From positions 106,326,547 to 106,390,546 of the forward strand of contig JACSVZ010000002.1 in the NCBI GenBank assembly GCA_014706295.1: DNA of 64,000 nucleotides, read 5' to 3'. Made by a program: the position numbers and the translations under genes. The notes under the pieces were generated by a model. That model was not told where the DNA came from. It made no database searches and was given only the letters and a program-made list of their open reading frames with translations. This DNA is from Lycocorax pyrrhopterus obiensis (taxonomy: Eukaryota; Chordata; Aves; Passeriformes; Paradisaeidae). This document shows, piece by piece, positions 1-12,525 of this stretch (positions are counted from its first letter, which is position 1; each line of letters begins with the position of its first letter).

Positions 1-1138
1 TCTGCTGATGGGGTGAAAAAGGACAGAACTGAACCGGATGCCAGGGATCCTCCATTGTTACCTTCAATCTGCTCAGAGCAGGGAAGCTCTCTGAAAACCT
101 CACCTCATGCCACTGCTGCTGGTTACAGGGCTGTGGCAGCAGCTGCCATCACTCTTCACTGTGGCATTGGCTGCCTCTGGTGTGTGTATTTCTGTTTTAT
201 GCTTTCCATTACTGCTAACACCAGTGGGCCTGAGCAAGCACGATGTCAGCAAAGGGAAGTTGCCCTGAGTGTGCTGTAATTTCACTGGTAATATGGTGCA
301 AGGCATGGTTTCTGTATAAGGTTTCCTTTGGACCTGACTTAGAGGGGAACGGCAGCAGGTACAGCTTCTTGGTTTCTGTTTGCAGCTCAGTTGCCTTTGC
401 TTGGATGTTTTGCCTTGTCTGTGGCAGGTTTTCCACTGCGTGCAGCTTATCTAGGCTGATAGTGGGTAACTTCAGAAAGCACAGCCACTGTTTGTGTCAG
501 GTGGCTGGGGCTATGTGACAAGAGGCAGGCAGGCAGCATGTGGACTCCTGTGGGTGGGAAGGAGAGAACTGGTGTGGGTATTGCAAAACTGCCGTGGGAT
601 GGTATGGAGCCTGGTCTTGTCGAGTTTCTCTTAATTGTGTGTAGAACCTAAGGTAGGTAACCTGAGGAGGTACGGGCTGATAAACATCTGGATGCTTCTG
701 CTTTCGAAGTTGACCTAATACGTCTCATGCAAAGTGCTGTGAATCTCCCTCTTCCTGTTCTAGTTGTTGTTTTTCAGTGGTAAAACCACATGAGGAATTC
801 GATATTTTCATATTTGTGTCTGGTCCTTTGCTTTAGAATAGGAGGAAGCACTGATTTTAAAATACTTCTTAGTTTATATTATGTTTGAGTAGGAGTAGGC
901 TATCTAAAGATTTCTTGTTTCAACAGGCAGAAAATCCTAGAAATTCCTTTAAAGTATGCAGTTTCTGGATGTTGATAATCCCATGAAGTTTGAGCATGGT
1001 ACTTGTGCTTAGACCGGTAGGGGCTAAATAATTGATGCTTTTAACCTTTTGTATCCCAATAATGTCCTTTGTTTAGCAGGCTTCTTGGGATGGATTCTCT
1101 GCAAACTTCTCTCTTCACATTAGGTGACACTGATCAAC

Positions 1139-1155
1139 TTTTTTTTTTTTTTTTT
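1139..1155. repeat. poly(T) run
   Basis: Seventeen consecutive T followed by six C. It is not followed by a recognisable exon. It may be the remnant of a retroelement tail or a simple repeat; no flanking element is recognised. Confidence 0.7.
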
Positions 1156-4100
1156 CCCCCCTGAGGAAGGGTCGACAAAGCTTTGGTGGGCTTGAAGAAC
1201 TAAGTCAAACTTAGATAACAGTGAGGAAATGTCTTGTGGCGTAACCAGTTGAAATTTCAGCTGCACTGTAGGACTTGATTTTGCTTTCACGACTGAGCGT
1301 GTCTAGCAAAATAACGCCTTCATATAATTAAATGCACAGCCATGTGGGAATTAAGATGTAAATCTTGGCAGAAGTTGTAAAGCTAATGTCTAGATTTATG
1401 GTTTTCCAACACACAGAAAAAAAAGAGATGCATTCTGCATACTGAAGCACGGAAATATTATGCTTGGTAAAATTAATGTTAAATGCTGTTCAGGTTTTAC
1501 AGTCAGTTGGAGTGTATAGCAAAGAATTACAGCTACAGTTTGGTGAATAGTAAACTTTTTTTAATCCTTAGAAGAGAGAGAACATGAGCCTGACTTGTGT
1601 TGCTTTTGCAGTATTTAAAGGACCTTTCATCTTGTAGCAGTAAAAATACCATCATCCACACACAAGTGACATCTGGAAGAAACACTCATTATGTTTCAGT
1701 ATTCTTTTTCCTAAAGACGCTGATAAAATCTAGGCAAGCTCATGTGTTGTTATTTTGAGTAGTTGCAATACCAGGTTTTTTAAGTCATCTTAGAGAACCA
1801 GGTATTTGTTATGCCATGTGATTGGAATCTGTGCTGTGCCTAGTGGGTAGGATTGTATTTTCAGTTGTATATGTGAGTTTTGGTGTAAACTGCAATGCTT
1901 CTGATAACTATCAAAGATGAATAATTAGTACTGCCGTAACCATTTAGACAAAACCAAAAGGCAAATACTTTCTTCAGAATTCTCTTTGCATGAAGCTACT
2001 TTTTTTGAAAACTGATGGTGTCAGAAGAAAAGCCAGTATAATTTGCAAAATGGAAAAGATCACCATAGATGTTTTTAAGTATCTTACTATTCAAATTGTC
2101 AGGATTAAGGTCTGTTCTGCCATCTGGATGACTTTTAGAGCAAAGTCCACTAACGGATCCTTTCCACCACTGTCTTGAGGAAATAGTCTCTGATTGCAAC
2201 TGAAGCAGGGTAAAAACGGCAATGGATGGAAAATCCTTGTTGCTAATGAGCAAATCTAGGGTCTATTAAGGCTGGAGAACTGGTGAAGCTCAGTGATCTT
2301 ACTATGCTGTAGGGTCAGATGATATGGTAACACTTAATTTTCATAGCTTGTGTTTGCAGACTGCTTCCAGTGCACGCTTCCAGTTTGGCGGAGGCAGAGG
2401 AGATGCTTTCATTAGTACTGGCTGCTCCTAGGAGTTGCCTGGGAAATCAGAGTTCCTTGGGTGGATGTCCAGGCTAGATTAACAGCTGAGTGAAGCAGTG
2501 TGCCCTGGTTGGCATAGCACCTGCAGACTTTCCCTGGCAGCTTGCCCAGTGGCAGTTGCCACCTAGTCCCAGTGGAGCCCTGGAAGGCAGGTCCGGCTGA
2601 CTGATGGGTGGTGCATTACCAGGCAGTCTCAGTGCTCTCTGTTGAAGGGGGTAAGTGCAGTCAGAACACCTTTATACATGGCTCGCATACTAGGCACTTG
2701 ACAAATATCACAGTTCTGGTGAGAGTTTCCGCAGTATCCGTGTAGACAGAAGTTAATGCTTCCCATGAAGGTTTTGCTGTCTTCTGCAATAATTTTTGTT
2801 TGCTCTGTCACACTTAGAGCGAGGTGGTGATCAGTGTTAAAATTCAGTGTTGATCCCTTGTTCGCTAGTGAAAAGCCATCCAGCTGAGGAGTGAATTTGC
2901 ACTTTCAGAAGAAATGAAGTGGAATTCAACTTTCTTCTGGTCCCCAAGTGAGCAATGAGGAAACAAGTATCCCATTGTAAAATTAACCTGAATTAACTGA
3001 CTTTATTCTCCTTTTATTTAAAGGAGACCGAGATTTAAAGGGGACTGATCTTGTCCTTTGTTAGAGCACTACCAAGACACCAGTGATGTTTTTAGCAACT
3101 CTTGGTTTAAAGTTAAGATTTGTGGTTCAACACTTCAGCTTCAGATTTCTCTCTAACAGCTAAATGGCTGTTCCGGAAACAATACTGCCAATTTTGTGTA
3201 TGCTGTGCAGAGTATTGGCATACCTTCTGGTCCTTAGAAAGCTGTGTGCTGTAGATATATGGCTGCAGTGTGCCAAGCACATAACTTGCTGTTTAAGGAA
3301 TTTCACTCCAGTGGATACTAGGAGTACACAAGAGGATGTGGTGTAGAGACTCAATGCTTCTTGCAGTGCAGTAGGAATTGTCTTGAGAGTAAAGAAGTGT
3401 CTCTTTGCTCCTTTGAGGTACTATTTCGCTGCCATCAGCTGAGTCCTCTGCAAATATCTGAAGCTCCTGTATGAGGTAGCTTGGGTCCCGGAGAATGCTC
3501 AAGTCAGATCATCTTAGCTGTAGACAGTCCTAGAACTGTCTGATTACTCAGATAAGAAAGCAACCAAGCCTCAAGGTGCAAAGTTGCAAACCACAAAGAT
3601 GCAATGGGGAAATGCTGATGGGAAATGATCCCAGTTGCTGAAAGGCGTGGCCCAAGGACAAGAGCTAGATGTTACCACGGTATCAAATAAGGCTCTGCCT
3701 TGCGGTACACAGTGTTGGCTGGGAATCCCCTATGCCTACACGCAATAAAAACAACATCTCTTAGGATTCAAGTGTAATAAGTACACTCTGAATCCAAATA
3801 GAAACAGTAGTGCCATCTTGTAACTATGCCCAGAAAACCTTCTGGTTACTTACATCCCCTCCAAGTATCAAAGCAATGTCCAGATTTTCTTTAGATGGTT
3901 GATATGGACATCTGTTGCTTGTTATAAAAAAAAAAAAGGTTAACTACCCTTGCAACTGGTAGAGTTATACTTTTGCTTAAGAGTTCTACTATAACTGTAA
4001 AATTGCATGGAAATAAATGTATTCTCAAGGAAAGAAACTCAACTGTATGTGCAGTCAAGGAGAACTCTTAAAGCTGAAATGTGCGCCTGTATTCTGTGAA

Positions 4101-6613
4101 AAGGCATCACCGCCATGGGGGCCCAGTTGCTAGACTGTTAACAGATATCCATCTGGGCACCAAAATGCATTGATCTAGTCTCCAACAGCTCAGATAAGAC
4201 TTGCTGGTTGAGCAGTGTGTGAAACTTGGCTTCAGATTTCTGCAGTTTTAGCACTTTGTGTCTGGTTCCTGGAGGAAGGGAGGGAGAGGGGACTTTGTTT
4301 ACACTCTTCAGAAAGATGCGTGGAGTCCATTATTCCAGACTGTTTGAAACAATATGATATCAGTCTGCTCCATCCTGCCTAGAAGAGATAGCATCATCCC
4401 TTTCCTGGCTCCCTATGCTTGGAAAGCCCATGTCTGTACTGGGTCTCAGGAGCTGGTGCCTGTTGTTAGCACGGAAAGGTGCTTAGCCAGAGAAGGGTTG
4501 GAGTTACTGAAGGCAGCAGCCTTGGCTGGGACTGTAAGCCCCTTGAGCTGTTAGTGTGACAGTGTTTTGGGTACATGGTGATGGTTTAAAACACTGCTCT
4601 CAGCAACCCAGACAGTCTGGGAAACGTTAATTAATGCTGGTGGAACAGTGCCGTCAGCTGGACAGTAATGTCTGCGAGGAAAGCTGGTCACTGGCTTTGA
4701 AAAGGTGAGTTGTCAGACATCAACCTTGAAAGTTGTAGGCCAGAGTCTACATGAAGCTTCAGTGCAGTTTGTGCAGTTGGCAAAGATGCACTCAACATCT
4801 TTAAAGAACTTATGGGTAAAACACTGTATTGTATTTTATTTAGACTGTTCTGTTGTAGCATGAAAGAATATGGGGATTATGCCCTTTGAATTTTTCTCCT
4901 GACATGGAAATTAATGATTTCTATATCCATGGGCAGAACAAGGTGTCTTTCATTGAAATTCAAAATCTGACATCTCACTGTGACTCTGCAATATCTACAT
5001 GCTAGTCACTGGTCCTGAGCTATTGCTATAAAGACCCATTAGTTTAGAAGCTTCCCTGGAACAAAGGGAAAGAGCACAGAGGGTGATTTCTGAGATATGT
5101 AATTATTTATTTTGTGAAACAAAATGTGAATGGAATTAATTGGTTGAGGGCCTGGATGTGTGGTGAGTGACTCTGGTTGCTGCAATAGCAGTGCTTGATT
5201 GTGGGCTGGGCATTGCTGAATTCTTCTTACATCAATTAGAATCGACTTCCAAAGGTTGGAATGATTTGTTGTATGGAGTAAAATGTTTTGTGGGTGTAGG
5301 GTAGATGCTGAACAACTTATCTGGACCCCATACAGTGTAGATGAGCCCTCTGCCCTGCTTATCTGGGAAATCTAAGAACAACCACAGGTGTTTTTCCCAA
5401 GAAAAGCCTAAAACAGGCAATCTTTTTGACTTCACAGGAGATCTGTTGCCTGAAGTCAATTGTATTTAAGAACAGAAGTTAGAGATCATTATTGGGAGCC
5501 TGGGGTGAGGTAACTTGATGTGGCCTCTAGATCTTTGCTGTAGCTTCATTCCTAAGACAGTGAAAAGCACAGCTAGGTGTTGCCTCCAAATTGGGCTGAT
5601 GTCCTTGTTTCTTCACCTCCACTACAGAAATTTTCGGTAGACATCTAGGACCACTCAAGTACCGAGTGAGGGTCATGGGGAATCAGTAGTTCTCCTGCAT
5701 GCACTACAGACCATACTACATGTGAAAACATTACAGCCCCACCATATTAGAAGGGTTATGTAAGTCATGTAAAAGTTAAGTTACTGTCTTTCACAGTGTT
5801 TCATTAAAGCTTTGTGCCTCTTTAGCACTCTTTTTCAGCTAATCTATGACATAATGCACCTTGATACAATCACTGCCTGAATAGTCTATGTCTCTAATAA
5901 TGCCTTTTTCTGGTCTGTCTTATTCAGTCCTGTAATGTGTTTTTAAAACTTTTAAGTGACCTGTTCTGTGCAACTCAATAAATGGGATTAAAGAGGACAA
6001 AACATCCTTTTTTTTCCTGAAGGATGGCTTTGGAGAGAAAAACTGTATTCGGAGCTGTTTCATGGATTAGTAGTGTTTGGCCTTTTATTTTCCAAATTTG
6101 TAATGATCCTAAATAGTCAAAGAAACTTAAAACTAATATTATTTTTTAATTGCCATTTAGTGTCCTGTTAAAATATCCCCTTTAAAGCTTGGTCTCACCT
6201 TAAAATAAGTGCCTTAAAAGCTATCCCTTTGTTTTGAGTAGCTCACTGAAAGAATGGAGTTTGTTTAGGAACAGAGAGCTCAAACACATTACTGTTGTTT
6301 TAAAACATTTTTGTTGTTCAGTTACTGATTTGAGACCTGGAAGTCCCATTTAGCCTTGTTTTTATAATTGGTGTTAAAGTGCACTTTACTAAGATTGGCA
6401 ACATACCTGATACAGGCACTCCTTGTTTTGAAATAAGCTAAATTTACCCTTCTTTGAAAGCAGCTTTTGTGACTTGTGTTCTCTTAAATGAGTTTGGTCT
6501 CATTGTGGTTGGTTCTTGCTTGTATTTTAATTTAGGAACAAAAGACATCTTTTCATTTCCTCACGTTATTCCCTAGCCAGCAGTTCCCAAGAGCTGTTTG
6601 GCTGAGCAGTTGG

Positions 6614-6618
6614 GTTAG
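6614..6618. repeat. Target-site duplication, left copy, of LTR 1
   Basis: GTTAG directly precedes the LTR and is repeated at 7486-7490 directly after it. Five base pairs is the usual duplication size for ERVL-type elements. Confidence 0.85.
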
Positions 6619-7485
6619 TGTTGGGAGTTTTAGGAGTGCTCCTGTTCTTCTTTTTCTCTTAAAGAATTTTTCCCATACATGTTTCCAGGGGGACAAATTA
6701 CTGGCTGCTTAAGAAGAACAAAAGGGCCGGCCACAGAGGGCGGGGGTCCAACTAGCTACTCGTTTTTCACCTGGGGGGTGGGGGAGCAGGGTTTTTGCTG
6801 GTGCCCTCAGTGTGAAGAAGGTGTGGGTCAGAGCTGGAGGTTTCTTCTTTTCGGCGGTTTTTTTCCTTCCACCTGAGAAACCCGGATTCCCAAGCCCACC
6901 TTTCCTTGCCCTGCTGGGACCCGTGCCGCAGCCCTCCGCTCTCCGCCGCTTGGACCCTTCACTACACTGTAACCCTGCACACCCTTTGCCAGCTGAGACC
7001 TCCCGGAGCTCCCACTGCAGCTCCGGAGTTTGCTACATCTCGTCTGCCACCCGGGATCTGTGCTCGTCTCTGCTGCTCCAGCCTGCTGCTCCCGAGGGTC
7101 CGGCCGGACACCGGGATCAGCCGCCCAGAGGGTTTGTTGAAGCTTTTCGTCCATCCTTTCCCGGGACCCCGAGCCGCCCCTGCCAGCTGTGACTGGAACT
7201 GCACCGAAGGGGGGGAGGGGTGACCTACAGCCGAGAGGGGCTGGCACTGGGTTTGTGGTTGTGTTTGCTGTTACTGCCATAGTTATTGTTGTTTGTTTGC
7301 CTTGTCATATGTGTATATATATATATATATATTAGTAAAGAACTGTTATTCCTACCCCTCATATCTTTGCCTGAAAGCCCCTTAATTTCAAAATTACAAT
7401 AATTCGGAGGGAAGGGGGTTGCGTTTTCCGTTTCAGGGGAGGCTCCTGCCTTCCTTGACAGACACCTGTCTTTCAAACCGAGACA
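6619..7485 (+). mobile_element. Solo LTR 1, ERVL-like endogenous retrovirus
   Basis: An 867-bp element beginning TGTTGG and ending GAGACA, flanked by a perfect 5-bp direct repeat GTTAG (6614-6618 and 7486-7490), as expected for ERVL-type integration. It shares long blocks with the element at 27768-28861: the opening TTTTAGGAG segment, the GC-rich centre, and the 3' block around 7367-7440. An AGTAAA poly(A)-like signal at 7334-7339 and a TA repeat lie in the 3' half. There is no internal retroviral sequence, so this is a solo LTR left by LTR-LTR recombination. Orientation is inferred from the poly(A)-side features and is the same as TAF4B. Relative to LTR 2 it lacks about 94 bp of the GC-rich part. 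Confidence 0.87.
7312..7332. repeat. (TA)n microsatellite inside LTR 1
   Basis: Alternating TA tract of about 20 bp just before the AGTAAA signal of LTR 1. LTR 2 has only a short equivalent at about 28729-28738, so the tract expanded in one copy or contracted in the other. Confidence 0.75.
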
Positions 7486-7490
7486 GTTAG
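7486..7490. repeat. Target-site duplication, right copy, of LTR 1
   Basis: GTTAG directly after the LTR, matching 6614-6618 without mismatch. Confidence 0.85.
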
Positions 7491-10043
7491 AAACCATGTA
7501 ATCGAAGTGGTGGCTTAACTTGACAACTTCAGCTTCACGTGTAACAGCATAAGGTGTATCTGCACTGGAGCACAATTAAAGCCAGCTGGTTCATCTCAGG
7601 AAATTTCTGGGTGAAGTTCCCCTTCAGAAATGGCCTCAGGTTTGTCTTACGTGGTGGAAGTTGCCCTTACGGTGGGATGCTTTTAGCCTGCATTGGTGTT
7701 CAGTGCTGCTGGGTGAAGCCCAGAGTTTCAGTTGGCAGCGCAGCTTTATGTTAACAACATTGTGGTTTCCTTAACACTATTCCCTGAAATACAGTGAAGC
7801 CCGTGCAGGTGGCATTACATACAGTGGCATAAACAGATCTCTGCCGTTATCCCACAGCTTCTTGTTCATGTCTCTGGTGCTCGGAGGTTTTGGTGCTTTC
7901 TAGTTAAAATGCAGCGGTATCTGGAAGCTGCTCCTCCTGCTAGCCTGTATTTCTTGGTTCCTGGGTTGGATGCTAAACCAAGTTCAGAATAAGCTGGGTT
8001 TCTTCACTGATGGTGTTGGGACCGTGAAAATTTGTAGCAGAGGGATCTCAAGTTTGAGAAATTAAATGAAATTTCATTAGAAAGGCCTCTAATTTTCCAT
8101 TGTTCACACTGCTGGCATGTCTAGGTAGAGGCTGATCTGGGTGGTGGCTGCCTGAGTTTTGCAGGACTGTTGCCAGGCACTCCTCCTGAAGGCAGGGTAC
8201 CTGCAGCCCCTGTTACAGGAGAAGGTAGGGCATGGGAGAAAGTGTAGATCTCAATGAGACCTCTTCAAGGTAAGAAGGTATAGCATGGCTCCTTCTGTGT
8301 AGCTTTGGAGGAAGAAAGGTGTGCAGGGAACAAATGGCTGAAATACCTGATCGTATTTTAATTGCCTTCTCTCCCAATGCAGGAAAACCAAATAACTTTC
8401 CAGAGCATGTTTTTGCCAGGACAGGCAGAATATCTAAGGACAGAAGTCATAATTCATTGCAAAAAGGGCTGTTTTTTAATCTGAAAGAGACATCTGAGTC
8501 CTCCAGTGAAGCATGTAAGAAATAGTCACTGATGGTAACTGGTCACTTTGGTTTGAAGATAGGAACAGCTCTGTAGCCCCAAAGGGCTTGTGCCTTGCTC
8601 TTACTGTCAAAGTGCATGAATAGTGAGAAAGTCGTTCCTGTTCTCTGAAACAGCTTCACTACAACTATCAAACAGAGTGTTCTTGGAAGTGCAGCCCAGA
8701 AGAGGGCACCTCTAGTGTTATGAGGGTGTGTTATTGCTCTTCATTTACTACATTGGTGCTGATATTTTGCTTAGATTGCCAATGCCTTTTCTGTTTATAA
8801 ATGCAGTGCTGAGAGGTGTTAGCTGAAACTTCATGTTTCAGCTGTTCAGAGGTCCTGTGTTGTTTCGTGTGTTGTCTCTTCTTTCCCCCCGTTTTCTTGG
8901 GGAGTTGCAGTGGGTGCAAGACATTATCTGTTTTCACATTTAGTTTGTTAGTATTTGCCTTCTAGTGAATGTGAAAACAGCTCTTGATAAGAAGTACTAT
9001 CCTTCCTCTCCACCAAGTGAAGAATGTGGATTCATGCACTTATCTTCATTTCTGATAGTAGTATCTTGGTCGCTGCACAAGTCTGTTTACGTGACCTTTC
9101 TGCTGGGAACCTCAAGGTTACCATCACCTGCTGTTCCCTCATTTCACACTTGTGCAGCTGTATAAAGTGTATGAGACTTCAGGCATTGGTTTTGAACTCT
9201 CAAAACCATGGAACCTCTTCTTCTGGCACAAGAGACCTCCTGTGCCACCTCTCGGAGTCTGTCCTATTGGCTGCAGTATGGGGTTATTCCTTTTGTTTCC
9301 AGGCAGAAAGGGAGTATCAAAGTTGTGGAAAACTGTAATTGAATTGCAGCAACCAGAGGTAAAAAATAAGTGCTGTTCTCAACAGCTTTCAAAGTGTTTC
9401 AGGCAATCCATGTGTCAGTTTACTGTCCCTTTGTGACATTAGGTTGTAACTGTCCAGGACTGTGTCTCTTGTGCTTGGACAAGATGTGGCTCTTCAGTGT
9501 GTGGAACTGTAGCTCTAACAGCTGTTTCAAATTTGCCTTCAGCTTTATCTGTGCTAGCATCAGGCATTAATAGCATTAAGCCTAGAGAAGCAGTAGTTAG
9601 TAGATTACCATAATACTGGTTTGGAGTTATAATTTTGCCAATGTCACAAAGAGCTGTGGCCACAAAAAGGCTACCATGCTTTATTAAAAATCCTGCCAAA
9701 TGGAACGAAGATAGGACAATTATTGTTTGTTCCGAGGGGAACAATTTCTTACTCTAATTTATATGCAAGTAACAGGCATTATCATAGTTGAATGTTCCAG
9801 TCAAGGCTGTGACCACTGGAGAGGCCTTAGGTAACTTCTTGTGTGGGTGCTCTCACCAAGTTATTTTACAGTGGTCTGATTCAGTATGAATGTCCTTGCG
9901 TTGCCTAATCCTGTTGCTAGGGGGAAAGTTACCCTTTTCCAGATCATTGCTGTCCTTCTCAAATGTAAAGGGGCTACTTTGACTTGTTAATATTCGTGGT
10001 AGTTGTTTTTTGTTTACCTTTTCTTTTTTGGAGATGTTAATGA

Positions 10044-10092
10044 ATTTGCATATGAACGGTATTGTATTTGCATAAACTTTCTAGCTGAGTCA
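10044..10092 (+). promoter_or_regulatory. Paired octamer motifs plus AP-1 site (candidate enhancer)
   Basis: Two perfect ATTTGCAT octamers start 22 bp apart (10044-10051 and 10066-10073), about two helical turns, followed by a consensus AP-1 site TGAGTCA at 10086-10092. POU/OCT factors bind the octamer and Jun/Fos bind TGAGTCA. Such motifs occur by chance in AT-rich DNA, so function is inference from clustering and spacing. Confidence 0.3.
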
Positions 10093-12030
10093 CTCTTGAG
10101 GTAATTTCCTGTCAAGCAAGTAGATTGTGCTGGAAACTCCCCCCATTCAGGTGACTGGAGGATGGGATACTTTTCCAGCAGGGTCTCCGTCTCTGGTGAA
10201 TGCCAACTGAAATTTCAGAACAGTAGTGCAAAACCAGTCCCAGCACCTTAATCAAGTTGACTGGTATCAATGTGGTTTCTCAAATGCAGAAGAAGAAAAT
10301 GTGCTTCTGATAATTTGACTTAGCAGACAAATGTAGTGAGTAGTGACAAAATATCCAAGTACATGAAAACTAACTCTTAATGCATTCCACACCTCTAAAG
10401 GAATGAAATTATAAGTTTATAGGCACCTTCTTAAAGAGTAGAGCTATCAGTGATGTTTTAAAGCAGGCTTATAAAAGAAAAGCGTAGAATCTCCAGTAGC
10501 AACACTTCTGCCATCCTGAATGTAGACCTAGAGCAGAGAGAAATGCTATTGCTAGCAAAATGTGGTCAGCTTTCTCTCTTTCAGTGAAATCTGCATAAGC
10601 ATGTGGTGTGAACAAGGAAAAAAATGCCCTTTTTCTGGCTGATGATAAATTGTTTACCATGAATCACTGTCTAAATAAGATGGCATGAAAAGAAAATGAG
10701 AAATCTAATATGTTTTCTATAATTCTGGCTATTCATTGATTAAATTAAATGATCCATCTGTACCTAAATATAACTATAGTCAAGTCATCAGTGGAGGAGG
10801 AGAAAGCTGAGTTGTCAGATGGAGTAACAGTATTTTTCTGCATATGCAACTGCCTTGTGCATCTGTCCCATCTAGTAAAGGCTGCTTGAGAAAGGAGGAG
10901 ATCATGTAGATGCTGCTCTTGCAGTTCTCAGTTTGTGTCTGCTATGTAAATGGCAATATGTTGGTGTTACAGAATTTTATACCAGGTTTTGTGTTGTCTT
11001 GCAATATCCTCTTATGCTTTTAGATGTGGAGGATGAAAAGCTGTTTCTAAGCATGTGGTTATAGCTTGATCCATTTTTAAAAAAGCCCCAAAACATACCC
11101 AGCAAAACCCAGCTCATGAAGCTTGTGGCTTTTCCTGTTGTATGCACTTAAACTCAGACAGAAGCAGCGTTTTAGGCTGTATTGTATGGCAATATTTTGA
11201 CAGCTTCCAGACTGAGTAGTAAAGACTTTCATTGCAGTCTTGTTTTACACTAGGAAAGATCATAAGTGTGCATAGAAGATCTGGGTTTCAGATATTGGAT
11301 AACTTGCAAGAAAGTTTCATGCAGTCCTCCAGAAATGTTGAGGTACTCTTATTTACGTATCTGGGTTCTCCTGTACCTCTTCCTTCCTTTTATTCAAAAG
11401 GTCGGTGTTAAGTGAGGGTGGTTGAGGATGGTGTTTTCAGTGGTGGACTTTGCAGCAGCTGCTTTTGGAGGTAAAGGAGGTGAGACACCAAAAAGGTAGG
11501 GTCCTCTGTAGCTCCCTAGAACGATCTGATGTGGTACAGACCAGATATCCAACTGGCATTTTGTATTTGTGATTGTTTTGAATCCTCTGAATTTTTCAGA
11601 GATGAGCCCTTAGGGGAGGAGGAAGGAGGCTTTGGTAGCTGAGTGGTCTTTTTTTTTTTCTTTCCCTTTCTTTTTTGTTCTTAATTCTTTCCCATTGGTA
11701 TCTCCCTATTTGGCTGCAAACTGCTTCAATACAATCATGTGTTTTAATGCTTTTGGACACACCCTTGACAGAGTGACAGCTTCAAATATCTCAGTGACCT
11801 TGATTTTCATGGGAGACCACTACCCTCTTGACTGGGGAGGATGATCTTGATACAGGCAGGTGAGCTCATACTAATCAGGCTTCAGTTCCCACTGCAGTTT
11901 TCTCTAAGCTGTGTTTTCACCTCTAAGTATGTGTCTAAATGTTCAGAAACTAAAGAGGCAGCCAAGTGTGATAGGGGTGATGAATTTTGCAGGCTGAGGA
12001 ACTGCTTAAAATGAATGTTAAAGTAATCCC

Positions 12031-12068
12031 TGTGTGTGTGTATGTTGTGTGTCTGTTGTGTGTCTGTC
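12031..12068. repeat. Imperfect (TG)n repeat
   Basis: A run of TG dinucleotides interrupted by TATGT and CTGT units, lying about 300 bp upstream of exon A. Confidence 0.7.
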
Positions 12069-12376
12069 TTTTTAATGGTCAAAATATCTTTCTGACTCAT
12101 GATGAACTGCTTTGCAATTTGCGTCTTGTATGCACACAGTGTTTCAATGTGGCCAGTGGTTAAGTTTTGCTCTTGAATTTAGGAATTCTTTTCTGTCTTA
12201 AGATGCATAGTAAAGCTGATGTGCACTTAGTTCTTATATTTCTTGGCAGCTGTTCCTTGGAGTCATAAACTCAATATTATATTATCAGTGTGGTCTAGTT
12301 ATTTCTTCCATAGAAATATAGGAAAGCCATAATATAACTTAAATTCTAACAGTTTGAATGTTTTTTTTTACAACAG

Positions 12377-12525
12377 GGACTGTTCTCATCAGAAGCAGTA
12401 ATGGCCACCTAATGCTGGTATCTCAACAGGCAATAGCACGACCACAGAACCAGACACAAAATGACACAAGTGCGAGACCATCTGTGCCGAGCAGCACACC
12501 TGCAGTCAGAATACGTGCTGTGCAG
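12377..12525 (+). CDS. TAF4B: TAF4B exon A (N-terminal region)
   Basis: 149 nt, preceded by T-rich sequence and CAACAG, followed by donor GTAACT. It starts in phase 1: the first Gly codon takes one base from an upstream exon. It ends on a codon boundary. The product begins GTVLIRSSNGHLMLVSQQ, closely matching the vertebrate TAF4B segment after the Leu-Pro-Pro motif, and ends in VRIRAVQ. This is part of the V/T/P-rich activator-contact region before the TAFH domain. No domain motif of its own is visible. Confidence 0.93.

Larger units (their letters stand above)
1..12376 (+). other. TAF4B: 5' intron of TAF4B (or upstream sequence), no exon seen
   Basis: No conserved coding block was found. 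I looked for the N-terminal TAF4B exon that should end in phase 1 just before exon A (Leu-Pro-Pro-Gly) and did not see it, so it probably lies upstream. Reading frames here are short and unrelated to known proteins. The stretch contains a 17-base T run near 1139, a solo LTR at 6619-7485, a paired octamer/AP-1 cluster near 10044-10092, and an imperfect TG repeat near 12031. It is most likely the intron before exon A, but upstream sequence cannot be excluded because no preceding exon is visible. Confidence 0.6.

Noticed and set aside
6828..7280. 150-codon open frame on the - strand
   Set aside because: It lies within LTR 1; stop-poor because of GC composition.
1..12376. Possible preceding TAF4B exon, e.g. 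near 9300-9356 where an open stretch ends at a GTAAAA donor-like site
   Set aside because: The translated stretch does not resemble the TAF4B N-terminal region and lacks the expected Pro-Pro-Gly phase-1 end.
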